Positions 34,400-42,366 of a DNA stretch of 49,081 bases are shown in pieces. The notes beneath the pieces are model-generated. The model was not told where the DNA came from. It did not search any database and saw only the letters and a program-made list of their open reading frames with translations. Both the position numbers and the translations under genes were made by a program. Each line of letters begins with the position of its first letter. The stretch's first letter is position 1. The stretch is from a virus. The stretch is taken from the IMG/VR virus record IMGVR_UViG_3300017763_000028, positions 1 through 49,081 of that record; one strand, given 5' to 3'.

Positions 34400-34434
34400 T
34401 TGACAATGCCATGCAGCTAATGATAGCATATACT
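34400..34434 (+). promoter_or_regulatory. Early-promoter element, imperfect spacing
   Basis: TTGACA (34400-34405) lies in GCCTTGACAATGCCATG, almost identical to the element at 37098. The TATACT at 34429-34434 is 23 bases away, too far, and a weaker -10 near 34422-34428 would put the start at the ATG at 34436. The same family is clear but this copy is degenerate. Confidence 0.4.
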
Positions 34435-34435
34435 T

Positions 34436-36826
34436 ATGACTGAGACAAAAAGAAACCAAAAAGACCAACTTGCCAAACTAATGGCAACTGAGAACATTAC
34501 TATTGTTCATAAACCAATACCAACTGCATACTTCGATGTAAAGAATAGGATACTTGCTTGTCCTACTTTCAAAGATGATATCAGTGACGAACTCTATGAC
34601 TTGTTCATGGGTCACGAAGTTGGACATGCATTGAATACACCTTACGAGGGTCTTCATAATGCATTGACAAAAAACAAAACACTTAAAGGATATCTTAATG
34701 TTGTTGAAGACGTTAGGATTGAGAAAGCAATCAAGAACAAATTCCAAGGATTGAGAAAATCTTTCTACACTGCATACAATGAGTTGATGGAAAAGGATTT
34801 CTTTGGTCTTAAAGGAAGAGACTTGAACACACTTTCATGCATTGACAAAATCAACTTGATTACTAAGTGTGGTTCAAGAGTTCAAATTGAATTGACAGAA
34901 CAAGAACAAGAATTCTTAGACATGGCAGAGGCTTGTACTTCTTGGGAAGAAGTTGAAGTTTGTGCTGAAGCAATCTACAACTGGTCAAAAGAAAATGAGA
35001 CTAGGGATGAGAGTGACGAATCAATTGTTCCTAAAATGTTCGACCTTGGTGACGAAGAAGAAGGTGACGAAGAAGAGAATGAGTTCCAAGATGGTGAAGG
35101 TGGTGATGACCAATATGATGATGATACTTCAGATGGTGAAGAAGATTCAGATGAAGATGGTGAAGAGGAAGACAAACTTCCCGAAGCTCCCGAGTATGGT
35201 GATGGTGACCAAGACGAAGATGGTGAAGAAGACGATGTAGAAGGTGAGACAGAGAAAAAAACTACTGGTACTTCTAAAGAAGGTGGTGTTGCAAGTCCCG
35301 AAGATTACGATGGTGAGAATGGTGCTAGAGAATCTATCACTGAACATCATGCACATAACAATGAAGAAATGTTCCTTGATGACAAACCAGCATGGAGAGA
35401 ACAAATCAATTTGAGAGAGAGATTCAAAAACGCTGAGTCAACTGATATTATCATTGGTCACAATCAAGTTCTTACAGATTGGAATGACTACTGGACTGAA
35501 GAAGGAAAAATCAGAGGTCACAATGCTGAGAAAAATTATAAGAAGTCAGTCTTCACTGGAAAGAAATTGATTGATAGAAACAAAAAGATTGTTGCTCACA
35601 TGGTGAAAGAATTTGAAATGAAGCAGACTGCACAAAGAAGTGTTAAAGCTTTCAGTGGTAAAACTGGTAAGTTAGATATGAACAAACTTGCAAAATACCA
35701 AATCGTTGATGATGTTTTCAAAAGAGTTACTTACTTGCCTGATGGACAAAATCATGGTCTAAATGTTTTACTTGATTGGAGTGGTTCAATTGCAAACAGT
35801 TGTGCTGAGTTATTAGAACAAGCAGTTATTCTTTCAGAGTTCTGCAGAAAAGCAAACATCCCTCACAGAGTTTATCTCTTCAGTGATGCATACTCTAAGA
35901 ATAGTGATGACTACTATACTCATGATGATGGATACCTTGTTGAATTATTCTCAAATGAAATGAACAATAAGAAGTATCAAGAAATGATGACTAACATCGG
36001 GGCTCTTTGGATGAATCATTTCCTAGGAAAGTTCGGTTGGAGAAGCACTCCAAAAATGGAGAAGGCTCACAATAGTTTTTACGATGGTGAGTATGCAATC
36101 AGTTATGAAGATGACCCTTACTTCTACTTCGATACTAATGTCAGACCAATGAGTTACAGATTAGGTGGTACACCTCTTGACCATTGTTTAGTTGTCATGA
36201 GAAAATTACTTCCCGAGTTCAACAGAGCTTATGGAATTGAGAAGTCAATCCTAACAGTAATAACAGATGGATTCTCACATAGAAGTTCTTTACTCAATGT
36301 TGATTCTTCAGAAAAGAATGCATGGGCAAGAGGAGAAGGTATTGACCCTTGGGATATTTCTGAAGTAACTGAGATACTTGACCCATTCGATAATAAAGTT
36401 TTCCCTCTAAAGAACATTAACAATAGTAGATATAACAGATACGATGACTCTTTCAAAAAAACTCAGAACCTATTGTCTTGGTTATCTAAAACTTGTAACG
36501 TCACTGTGACTGGTTACTTTGTTCTTGATAAGAAAAGAGACATGCATGACATCATGGAATACACTTCTATGAAAGATACATGGTGGGATAATGACAGACA
36601 AATCTGGGCTGAGATTAGGAAGAATGGATTGGTTGTCGACTGTCACGGTTACAACAAAATGTTCTTGACTGCAACTTCTTCACTTGGTGTTGATGGTTCA
36701 GACGAATTAGATGATGACTTGGTCGATGCCAAGAAGTCTAGAGTGTTGGCTGCTTTCAAAAAGAATCAGAAAGCAAAAACAACTTCAAGGTTTTTAACAA
36801 ATGAATTTATTAAGGAGATATCATGA
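34436..36826 (+). CDS. CobT-like protein: zinc-peptidase-like domain plus VWA domain
   Basis: The protein has 796 residues. MGHEVGHAL (H60, E61, H64) is an HExxH metal site, followed by VVEDVRIEK, where a Glu could be the third ligand. Residues about 190-295 are an extreme Asp, Glu and Gly rich linker. The VWA part has VLLDWSGSIANS (MIDAS DxSxS, near residue 446), VITDGFSH and GGTPLDHC. This is the layout of CobT-type partners of AAA+ ATPases in MoxR-like systems, and a CobS-like ATPase gene lies just downstream. It is probably a remodelling or metal-insertion machine rather than cobalamin synthesis, since no other such genes are present. Confidence 0.7.
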   Translation: MTETKRNQKDQLAKLMATENITIVHKPIPTAYFDVKNRILACPTFKDDISDELYDLFMGHEVGHALNTPYEGLHNALTKNKTLKGYLNVVEDVRIEKAIKNKFQGLRKSFYTAYNELMEKDFFGLKGRDLNTLSCIDKINLITKCGSRVQIELTEQEQEFLDMAEACTSWEEVEVCAEAIYNWSKENETRDESDESIVPKMFDLGDEEEGDEEENEFQDGEGGDDQYDDDTSDGEEDSDEDGEEEDKLPEAPEYGDGDQDEDGEEDDVEGETEKKTTGTSKEGGVASPEDYDGENGARESITEHHAHNNEEMFLDDKPAWREQINLRERFKNAESTDIIIGHNQVLTDWNDYWTEEGKIRGHNAEKNYKKSVFTGKKLIDRNKKIVAHMVKEFEMKQTAQRSVKAFSGKTGKLDMNKLAKYQIVDDVFKRVTYLPDGQNHGLNVLLDWSGSIANSCAELLEQAVILSEFCRKANIPHRVYLFSDAYSKNSDDYYTHDDGYLVELFSNEMNNKKYQEMMTNIGALWMNHFLGKFGWRSTPKMEKAHNSFYDGEYAISYEDDPYFYFDTNVRPMSYRLGGTPLDHCLVVMRKLLPEFNRAYGIEKSILTVITDGFSHRSSLLNVDSSEKNAWARGEGIDPWDISEVTEILDPFDNKVFPLKNINNSRYNRYDDSFKKTQNLLSWLSKTCNVTVTGYFVLDKKRDMHDIMEYTSMKDTWWDNDRQIWAEIRKNGLVVDCHGYNKMFLTATSSLGVDGSDELDDDLVDAKKSRVLAAFKKNQKAKTTSRFLTNEFIKEIS

Positions 36827-37092
36827 GAGACCCATTAAGAGTAGACGAAGCATATTACATTAATCATCAAACTGATTATTCAAAGTTTGCAGATGCAGTT
36901 ATGGATGTTGGGCCTGCCCCATGCACCTTCCATAATTGTCCAAAGATACAGGAATGTAAAACTGAAGCAAAAGAATGTTTTGCATTTAGGATATGGGTCA
37001 ATAAAGGTGAGAACTATTTGACTGAGAAAAATAAAAAAGGTGTAGTAAAATGCCTAGAGAAGATGGGAACTAGATTTGAAGAGCTTAAATAA
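36823..37092 (+). CDS. Small Cys-rich protein between CobT- and CobS-like genes
   Basis: The protein has 89 residues. C34, C39, C45 and C52 (CTFHNC, ECKTEAKEC) are spaced like a metal-binding knuckle or an iron-sulfur ligand set. The C-terminus is basic (GVVKCLEKMGTRFEELK). It overlaps the preceding gene by four bases. Its place suggests a third partner of the ATPase/VWA pair, possibly an adaptor. Confidence 0.5.
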   Translation: MRDPLRVDEAYYINHQTDYSKFADAVMDVGPAPCTFHNCPKIQECKTEAKECFAFRIWVNKGENYLTEKNKKGVVKCLEKMGTRFEELK

Positions 37093-37097
37093 CAGCC

Positions 37098-37127
37098 TTG
37101 ACAATGCCATCAGCTTTTTAGTATACT
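37098..37127 (+). promoter_or_regulatory. Sigma70-type promoter (extended CTTGAC family)
   Basis: TTGACA (37098-37103) and TATACT (37122-37127) are 18 bases apart. The promoter drives the CobS-like gene, with its start near 37134 and a ribosome-binding site (CGGAG) before the ATG at 37165. Confidence 0.8.
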
Positions 37128-37164
37128 ATAAAAGATGAGAAAACAAATTGAAAACGGAGACTAT

Positions 37165-38403
37165 ATGACAAATTCAATTGATGTAAACGGTAAGAAATTT
37201 TCTTACACACCCGACAGGGCGGAGTTTTTGGGAGAACTCGTTTCTAAATTCCCTAACCAAACGTCCTTTGGAAGGAAAGAAATCAAAGATGCCTTTGATG
37301 GTTATTTCCCTTCATGGATAAAATCCTCGAAGTATAACTTCAAAGAAGCTCAAGAGACTGGGCCTTTGTTGTACAACCTTCAGGCTGTTATTACTGGTTA
37401 CAATGGTGGGTATTCAGATGATGCCACTCCTGTTCCAGTTAAACCCGCTCCAATTGCAGCTGTTGCTTCCCCAAGTAACATGCCAGTTGCAGCTCAAACA
37501 GAGTCAGTCAATCTACTTGACGATGGTGTAAAAATCATTCCCGAGAAGATGTCTAACTATGTTCCTTTCGGACATTTCAAAGATGTCAAGAATATTATTA
37601 AATCCAAAATCTTTTTTCCAGTATTCGTTACTGGTCTGAGTGGTAATGGTAAAACTCTTATGATTGAACAAACGTGTGCTCAATTGAAGAGAGAACTCTA
37701 CAGGGTTAACATCACCATCGAGACAGATGAAGATGACCTAATGGGTGGTCACACTTTAGTAAACGGTAACGTTGTCTTCAGAGAAGGGCCAGTTATCAAA
37801 GCAATGAGAAAAGGTGCTGTACTTCTATTAGATGAAGTCGACCTTGGTTCAAACAAGTTGATGTGTCTACAATCAGTTCTTGAAGGTAAAGGATACCTAA
37901 TCAAGAAAACTGGTGAGTGGGTTTCACCTAAACAGGGTTTCACAATCCTTGCGACTGCAAACACTAAAGGACAAGGTTCCGATGATGGAAAGTTCATAGG
38001 AACTCAAATCATGAACGAAGCCATGTTGGAAAGATTTGCAATCACAATGCAACAAGAATATCCACCAGTGAAAACTGAGAAGTCAATCCTTTCAAAAGAA
38101 ATGGAATTGACTGGTGACGTTGATGCAGACTTCGTTGAGAAGCTTGTTGACTGGGCTGACATTATCAGAAAAACATATTACGAAGGTGGTATTGATGATG
38201 TTGTTACGACTAGAAGATTGGTTCACATTGTCAATGCATTCAGAATGTTCAATGACAAACTCAAGTCAATCACTATGTGTATTTCAAGGTTCGACGAAGA
38301 GACTAGAAATAGTATCCTCGACCTCTATTCCAAGATTGATGCTGGGATAGATTTGAATGCTGAAGAAATTTCAGAAAACCCTGTTGACGAAACAGGGTAC
38401 TAG
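37165..38403 (+). CDS. cobS: CobS/MoxR-like AAA+ ATPase
   Basis: The protein has 412 residues from the ATG at 37165, chosen because the promoter puts the RNA start near 37134 and CGGAG precedes this ATG; the frame is open from 37135. An N-terminal helical domain (FSYTPDRAEFLGELVSKF) and a Pro/Ala-rich linker precede the AAA+ core: GLSGNGKTLM Walker A (near residue 161), VLLLDEVDLGS Walker B (near 220), TILATANTKGQG sensor 1 and a TTRRLVHIVNAF region. Annotated as CobS in many marine phages, but the context with a VWA protein points to a MoxR-type machine. Confidence 0.85.
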   Translation: MTNSIDVNGKKFSYTPDRAEFLGELVSKFPNQTSFGRKEIKDAFDGYFPSWIKSSKYNFKEAQETGPLLYNLQAVITGYNGGYSDDATPVPVKPAPIAAVASPSNMPVAAQTESVNLLDDGVKIIPEKMSNYVPFGHFKDVKNIIKSKIFFPVFVTGLSGNGKTLMIEQTCAQLKRELYRVNITIETDEDDLMGGHTLVNGNVVFREGPVIKAMRKGAVLLLDEVDLGSNKLMCLQSVLEGKGYLIKKTGEWVSPKQGFTILATANTKGQGSDDGKFIGTQIMNEAMLERFAITMQQEYPPVKTEKSILSKEMELTGDVDADFVEKLVDWADIIRKTYYEGGIDDVVTTRRLVHIVNAFRMFNDKLKSITMCISRFDEETRNSILDLYSKIDAGIDLNAEEISENPVDETGY

Positions 38404-38418
38404 GAGTATACTGGTATC

Positions 38419-38715
38419 ATGTTTGGTAAAAAAGTTCAAACAATAGACTACAAATACAATGAGCAAGAACTCCTCAAGGAGTTCAAGCTCTACGTAGACA
38501 AAACATACGGTGAACATTATTCCAAAGATAAGTTTCAGGCAACTGAGTTTATTATGGATGGTGGTCACGGTGAAGGATTTTGTATCGGGAACGTGATGAA
38601 ATATGCACAACGATACGGTAAGAAGGGTGGTTATAATCGTGCTGACCTTCTCAAGGTAATTCATTATGGATTCCTTGCTTTGTACAACCACGATAATTAT
38701 AAGGAGACTAACTAG
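38419..38715 (+). CDS. DUF3310-like phage protein
   Basis: The protein has 98 residues. GFCIGNVMKYAQRYGKKGGYNRADLLKVIHYGF is the DUF3310 signature, in which a GNxxKYxxR segment is followed by DLxKxxxY. The family is widespread in phages; function unknown, with a nucleotide-related role sometimes proposed. It lies between the CobS-like gene and the sliding clamp, and its stop overlaps the start of the clamp gene. Confidence 0.75.
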   Translation: MFGKKVQTIDYKYNEQELLKEFKLYVDKTYGEHYSKDKFQATEFIMDGGHGEGFCIGNVMKYAQRYGKKGGYNRADLLKVIHYGFLALYNHDNYKETN

Positions 38716-38717
38716 TG

Positions 38718-39383
38718 ATGAAAATTAGTAATGATACGAAAGATGTTCTAAAGAACTTCTCTACAATCAACTCGGGCATTCGAGTCAAAACAGGCAACAA
38801 ACTGGAAACTATTTCCAATATGAAAAACATTCTTGCAGTAGCAACTGTGGCTGAGGACTTCCCTCAAGACTTCAGTATCTACAACCTGCCAGAATTCTTA
38901 GGTGCAACATCCTTAATGGATGACCCCGACTTCCAATTCAATGATTCCTCATTGTCTGTGGCAGATAACAATTCCTCATTGTCATATTTCTATGCAGCTG
39001 AAGGAATGGTAACTGCACCCGAAAAAATGATAACTATGCCAGAGGCAGAGATAGAATTCAAAGTAACGTCAACATTATTGACCGACCTTAAGAAAGCTGC
39101 AGCTGTCCTAGGTGTTAATGATTTGATTCTCAAATCAGATGGTACTAATGTGACATTGATTGTCACAGACAAGAAGAGTGATACCTCTAATACATTCTCA
39201 AGAATCGTAGGTGAAGGTGATGGAACTTCTTATGAAATGAATTTCAAGATGGAGAATCTTAAAATTCTAGATGGTAACTATGATGTTCAAGTATCATCAA
39301 AAGGTATATCTCATTTCAACAATGCAGATGTAGAGTTGGAATACTTTATTGCACTGGAGCCTGACAGCAAATACAATGCCTAA
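38718..39383 (+). CDS. 45: Sliding clamp gp45
   Basis: The protein has 221 residues (T4 gp45 has 228). ISNDTKDVLKNFSTINSGIRVKTGNKLETISNMKNILAVATV is the T4-type clamp N-terminus, and the two-domain beta pattern ends in FIALEPDS. It tethers DNA polymerase and, with gp55, activates late promoters. The frame also opens with GTG at 38715 directly on the previous stop; I chose the ATG at 38718, with AAGGAG at 38701-38706. Confidence 0.95.
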   Translation: MKISNDTKDVLKNFSTINSGIRVKTGNKLETISNMKNILAVATVAEDFPQDFSIYNLPEFLGATSLMDDPDFQFNDSSLSVADNNSSLSYFYAAEGMVTAPEKMITMPEAEIEFKVTSTLLTDLKKAAAVLGVNDLILKSDGTNVTLIVTDKKSDTSNTFSRIVGEGDGTSYEMNFKMENLKILDGNYDVQVSSKGISHFNNADVELEYFIALEPDSKYNA

Positions 39384-39494
39384 CCTATATAATAATAGTG
39401 TGAATATTGTGCCAGTCTCTGCAATATACGCGGGAGTAGTCCTCACTCATCATTGGGTGGACTGCACTGCAAACTCGGTGGGGGGTTTGCTCTC
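39384..39494 (+). promoter_or_regulatory. Structured leader before the clamp-loader gene
   Basis: The 111 bases between gp45 and gp44 are richer in G and C than the surroundings. GCAAAC (39469-39474) pairs with GTTTGC (39485-39490) right before the ATG, and AGTCCTCAC (about 39438-39446) pairs with GTGGACT (39457-39463) with a bulge. No Shine-Dalgarno is visible. It looks like a translational control element; RegA, encoded 1.6 kb on, is a candidate regulator. Confidence 0.5.
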
Positions 39495-40433
39495 ATGAAT
39501 GAATTTCTCTATGTAGAAAAGTATCGTCCTCAGACTATTGATGATACGATACTTCCAAAAGAACTTAAAGAAACCTTTAAGGAATTTGTAAAGAATGGAG
39601 AAGTACCTAATCTATTGTTGTGTGGGTCAGCAGGTGTTGGTAAAACAACAGTTGCAAAAGCATTGTGTAACGAACTCGATGCAGACTTTATAGTAATCAA
39701 TGGTTCCGACGAAGGACGTTTGATTGACACACTCAGAACAAAGATTAAAAACTTTGCATCAACGGTTTCATTATCGGGTGGTGCAAAGGTTGTAATCTTA
39801 GATGAAGCAGATTACATATCTGCAGATTCAGTTCAACCAGCTTTGAGAAACTTCATAGAAGAGTTCTCATCCAACTGTAGATTTATCTTTACATGTAATT
39901 ATAAGAATAGAATTATTCCACCATTACATTCTAGAACTACAGTAATCGATTTTAGTATTACACCAAAACAAAAACCACAACTTGCACAACAGATGTTACT
40001 CAGATGTAAAAACATTTGTGAGATTGAAAAGATTGATGCAGATGAAAGGGTACTTGCAGAACTTATAATGAAGTTCTTCCCCGACTTCCGAAGATGTCTG
40101 AATGAGATTCAGAGATATGGTGTCAGTGGTGTAATTGATAGTGGATTGATTTCAACACTATCCGAAGAAAAGTTAACCCCTTTGATAAATAATATTAAAG
40201 AGAAGAACTGGTCTGCCATGAGAAAGTGGGTCGGGACTAATTCTGATAATGATTTTAATTCATTATTCAGAAAGGTTTTCAATGCACTGGAATTACAATT
40301 GGAACCCCAATCAATTCCAGCGTGTGTGTTAATTATTGCAGACTATCAATACAAGTCTGCATTTGCAATGGATTCAGAGATAAACTTTGTTGCTTGTCTA
40401 ACTGAAATCATGGGAGAATGTAAGTTCAAATGA
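39495..40433 (+). CDS. 44: Clamp loader large subunit gp44
   Basis: The protein has 312 residues (T4 gp44 has 319), taking the ATG at 39495 where MNEFLYVEKYRPQTIDDTILP begins; the frame is open 14 codons further up, inside the structured leader. CGSAGVGKTT (43-52) is Walker A, VVILDEAD (99-106) Walker B, FIFTCNYKNRIIPPLHSR holds sensor 1 and the SRC-like Arg. It loads gp45 onto DNA with gp62. Confidence 0.95.
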   Translation: MNEFLYVEKYRPQTIDDTILPKELKETFKEFVKNGEVPNLLLCGSAGVGKTTVAKALCNELDADFIVINGSDEGRLIDTLRTKIKNFASTVSLSGGAKVVILDEADYISADSVQPALRNFIEEFSSNCRFIFTCNYKNRIIPPLHSRTTVIDFSITPKQKPQLAQQMLLRCKNICEIEKIDADERVLAELIMKFFPDFRRCLNEIQRYGVSGVIDSGLISTLSEEKLTPLINNIKEKNWSAMRKWVGTNSDNDFNSLFRKVFNALELQLEPQSIPACVLIIADYQYKSAFAMDSEINFVACLTEIMGECKFK

Positions 40434-40690
40434 CAGAATATAATGAAACAGTAGAACGACAAAGACTGCTACTAGAAGCTGAGAAATGGTCACAGGGTGT
40501 TAAATCACTTCATGCACATTCCTTTACTTCAATGTGGTACGACACAAGAGGTAACGATGGTTCAGTGATGGACATTGAATATAACAACGGTGTTGTGAAA
40601 AGAGAGATAAAGTCAACAGGTGAAACTGTATACTTTGGTAAAGCTCTAACTGGTCAAGCACTACTAGATTCTTACATAAGAAATACATAA
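40430..40690 (+). CDS. Small hypothetical protein between gp44 and gp62
   Basis: The protein has 86 residues (MTEYNETVERQRLLLEAEKW, then SFTSMWYDTRGNDGSVMDIE). It is soluble, overlaps gp44 by four bases and abuts the gp62 GTG. The coupling into the replication operon suggests a function at the fork, but I know no family for it. Confidence 0.55.
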   Translation: MTEYNETVERQRLLLEAEKWSQGVKSLHAHSFTSMWYDTRGNDGSVMDIEYNNGVVKREIKSTGETVYFGKALTGQALLDSYIRNT

Positions 40691-41083
40691 GTGGCAAAAC
40701 GAAATCCATTCGATTTTGTCAAGTCGGTCTCTTCCGATAAGACTGATATCATGGTTGATGATATCGAAGAGAAAGCATATCAACCATTCTTAATAAACAA
40801 ATCTTTGTCTTACCACCAAGATTCTGTTTTCTTTACTAACGAAATGAACTGTCGACACGGTCTAGACAACCGTCTTCAATATGTGTTTTTCCTAAATACT
40901 TTACGAAAACGACAAAGATTTTCAAAGTGGTCTAAACCATATGTTAGTAAAAAACTCGATGTCGTAAAACAATATTATCAGATGTCAACAAGAGAGGCCA
41001 AAGATTTATACACTCTCTTATCTGATAAAGAGTTACGTGAGTTGAAAGACAGAATGAATATTGGTGGTAATAACAATGGATGA
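40691..41083 (+). CDS. 62: Clamp loader small subunit gp62
   Basis: The protein has 130 residues, shorter than T4 gp62 (187). It starts with a GTG. NPFDFVKSVSSDK, YQPFLINKSLSYHQDSVFFTNEMN and LDNRLQYVFFLNTLRKRQRF match gp62, and position between gp44 and regA agrees with T4. It completes the gp44/62 clamp loader. Confidence 0.85.
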   Translation: MAKRNPFDFVKSVSSDKTDIMVDDIEEKAYQPFLINKSLSYHQDSVFFTNEMNCRHGLDNRLQYVFFLNTLRKRQRFSKWSKPYVSKKLDVVKQYYQMSTREAKDLYTLLSDKELRELKDRMNIGGNNNG

Positions 41084-41486
41084 TGCACAAGATAAAATAG
41101 TACAAGACCTCGTAGAGGTAACCTTCCCCGAAAAAGATGACTTCCTTAAGATAAGGGAAACACTATCACGCATAGGAGTTGCATCAAGAAGAGAACAAGA
41201 ACTATTTCAATCTTGTCACATACTACACAAACGTGGTAAGTATTACATCACTCACTTCAAAGAACTATTCAAACTAGATGGTAAACCTACCAACATAGAT
41301 GAGTCAGATATCGGTAGAAGAAACACTATCTGTAAGCTGCTAGCACAGTGGAAACTCGTAACTTTAGTCGACCCTTCTAAGATAGAAGAACCGAACGCAC
41401 CCCTCTCTCAAATCAAAATCATACCATACAAAGAGAAATCCAACTGGAAATTAACCACTAAATACTCTATTGGTGGTTCCAAATAG
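41076..41486 (+). CDS. regA: RegA translational repressor
   Basis: The protein has 136 residues (T4 RegA has 122). VEVTFPEKDDFLKIRETLSRIGVASR and KRGKYYITHFKELFKLDG are the family core, and IDESDIGRRNTICKLLAQWKLV follows. RegA binds start regions of early mRNAs and blocks their translation. I took the ATG at 41076; the frame is open from a TTG at 41061 inside gp62. It overlaps gp62 by eight bases. Confidence 0.9.
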   Translation: MDDAQDKIVQDLVEVTFPEKDDFLKIRETLSRIGVASRREQELFQSCHILHKRGKYYITHFKELFKLDGKPTNIDESDIGRRNTICKLLAQWKLVTLVDPSKIEEPNAPLSQIKIIPYKEKSNWKLTTKYSIGGSK

Positions 41487-41493
41487 ATAAATA
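41486..41493 (+). promoter_or_regulatory. Late promoter box (GATAAATA)
   Basis: The box begins at the regA stop and lies 31 bases before the ATG at 41524, which has an AGGAGA site. Confidence 0.6.
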
Positions 41494-41523
41494 CTTCTGT
41501 TAAACTTTAATAGGAGATAACAT

Positions 41524-41718
41524 ATGTGGGACTTTATAAGTAGTGTATGGGCATTTATGTCAGCCATTCCAGCAATCATTTCGATTTGTTCAGTGATTGT
41601 TATGCTTACAGATACACCTAAAGACGATGCTCTTTGGGCAAAATGCTATAAATACATAGAAGTCTTTGCTCTAGCAATAGGAAAAGCAAAGGATAAAAAT
41701 CCATTATTGGATAAGTAA
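41524..41718 (+). CDS. Small membrane protein
   Basis: The protein has 64 residues. A hydrophobic helix spans about residues 8-29 (VWAFMSAIPAIISICSVIVML), and the C-terminus is charged (AIGKAKDKNPLLDK). With a late box and a good ribosome-binding site it is a late membrane protein. A holin-type role is possible, but small size alone does not show it. Confidence 0.5.
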   Translation: MWDFISSVWAFMSAIPAIISICSVIVMLTDTPKDDALWAKCYKYIEVFALAIGKAKDKNPLLDK

Positions 41719-41735
41719 ATAATTAGGAGAACATT

Positions 41736-41987
41736 ATGGACAGTACAACAGGGATAGTATTACTACTCGTATTGGCGGTCGTGTTTTTCGTTGTTAAAGG
41801 AAAAGATAAAAAGGTTAAACCTAAATCTGTTCCTTCCAAAGCAAAGCCTAAAGCACCTACAGTTGCAGAGTTGAAGAAACTCACAAAGAATCAACTAGTA
41901 GAACTTGCAGAAAAGAAGAACCTTAAGGTTAAAAAATCTGGCGCAAAGGCTGCAGTTATCAGCGAAATTCGTGAACAATTGAAGTAA
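41736..41987 (+). CDS. Membrane-anchored SAP/HeH-like domain protein
   Basis: The protein has 83 residues. Residues 5-20 are a hydrophobic anchor (TGIVLLLVLAVVFFVV), then a Lys/Pro-rich linker, then KKLTKNQLVELAEKKNLKVKKSGAKAAVISEIREQL, which has the two-helix pattern of SAP or HeH DNA-binding motifs. It could tether DNA to the membrane. The start has an AGGAGA site. It is followed by a terminator. Confidence 0.55.
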   Translation: MDSTTGIVLLLVLAVVFFVVKGKDKKVKPKSVPSKAKPKAPTVAELKKLTKNQLVELAEKKNLKVKKSGAKAAVISEIREQLK

Positions 41988-42010
41988 CTCTTAACAGAGT
42001 TTGAAAAAGA

Positions 42011-42034
42011 GGGACGTTTATCGTCCCTTTTTTG
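42011..42034 (+). terminator. Rho-independent terminator
   Basis: GGGACG pairs with CGTCCC around TTTAT and is followed by six T. It separates the replication/regA block from the curli-like operon. Confidence 0.9.
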
Positions 42035-42056
42035 CGCTTACAAGAAAGTAAAAAGA

Positions 42057-42063
42057 ATAAATA
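42057..42063 (+). promoter_or_regulatory. Late promoter box (ATAAATA) for the curli-like operon
   Basis: The box lies right after the terminator and ends exactly six bases before the A of the ATG at 42069. It is the only clear promoter I see for the next 6.9 kb. Confidence 0.65.
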
Positions 42064-42068
42064 ATTGC

Positions 42069-42365
42069 ATGAATGAGATATTTGAGTTGATAGGTGAAGT
42101 GGGAGCCCCAATTGCTGGAAGCATAGTCATGGGATTCTTTATCTTTACTGTTATCAAACAAATCCTTGAGGGTGTTGTTGACGATATAAAAACGTTAACG
42201 ATGTTCTGCAAGTCCTTAGAAAACCGTGCGAGAACAATGTCAAATGAAATGATTAAGATTGACATGTTAGTTTCATCAGCACTTGAATTGAGACCCGACA
42301 TAGAACGTATTGCACGTGCAGAAAACTTTATAGAAGACGGTAAGCTCGACGTAAGAAGAGATTAA
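42069..42365 (+). CDS. One-TM protein, first gene of the curli-like operon
   Basis: The protein has 98 residues. A hydrophobic segment spans about residues 11-33 (VGAPIAGSIVMGFFIFTVIKQIL), followed by a charged helix (VDDIKTLTMFCKSLENRARTM, then IERIARAENFIEDG). The message would be leaderless. The next gene has the same TM-then-coiled-coil plan, so the two may work as a pair in the inner membrane. No family is recognised. Confidence 0.55.
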   Translation: MNEIFELIGEVGAPIAGSIVMGFFIFTVIKQILEGVVDDIKTLTMFCKSLENRARTMSNEMIKIDMLVSSALELRPDIERIARAENFIEDGKLDVRRD

Positions 42366-42366
42366 C

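Noticed and set aside
34975-35404. Frames inside the acidic linker of the CobT-like gene
   Set aside because: Low-complexity GAT/GAA codons keep other frames open by chance.
37135-37165. Start of the CobS-like gene at the ATG at 37135
   Set aside because: The promoter at 37098-37127 places the RNA start near 37134, and the only ribosome-binding site precedes the ATG at 37165.
34436-38403. Cobalamin (cobaltochelatase) biosynthesis
   Set aside because: No CobN or other pathway gene is present, and the pair fits MoxR/VWA-type machinery better.
41524-41718. Firm holin call
   Set aside because: Small size and one hydrophobic helix are not enough, and no lysozyme gene is adjacent.
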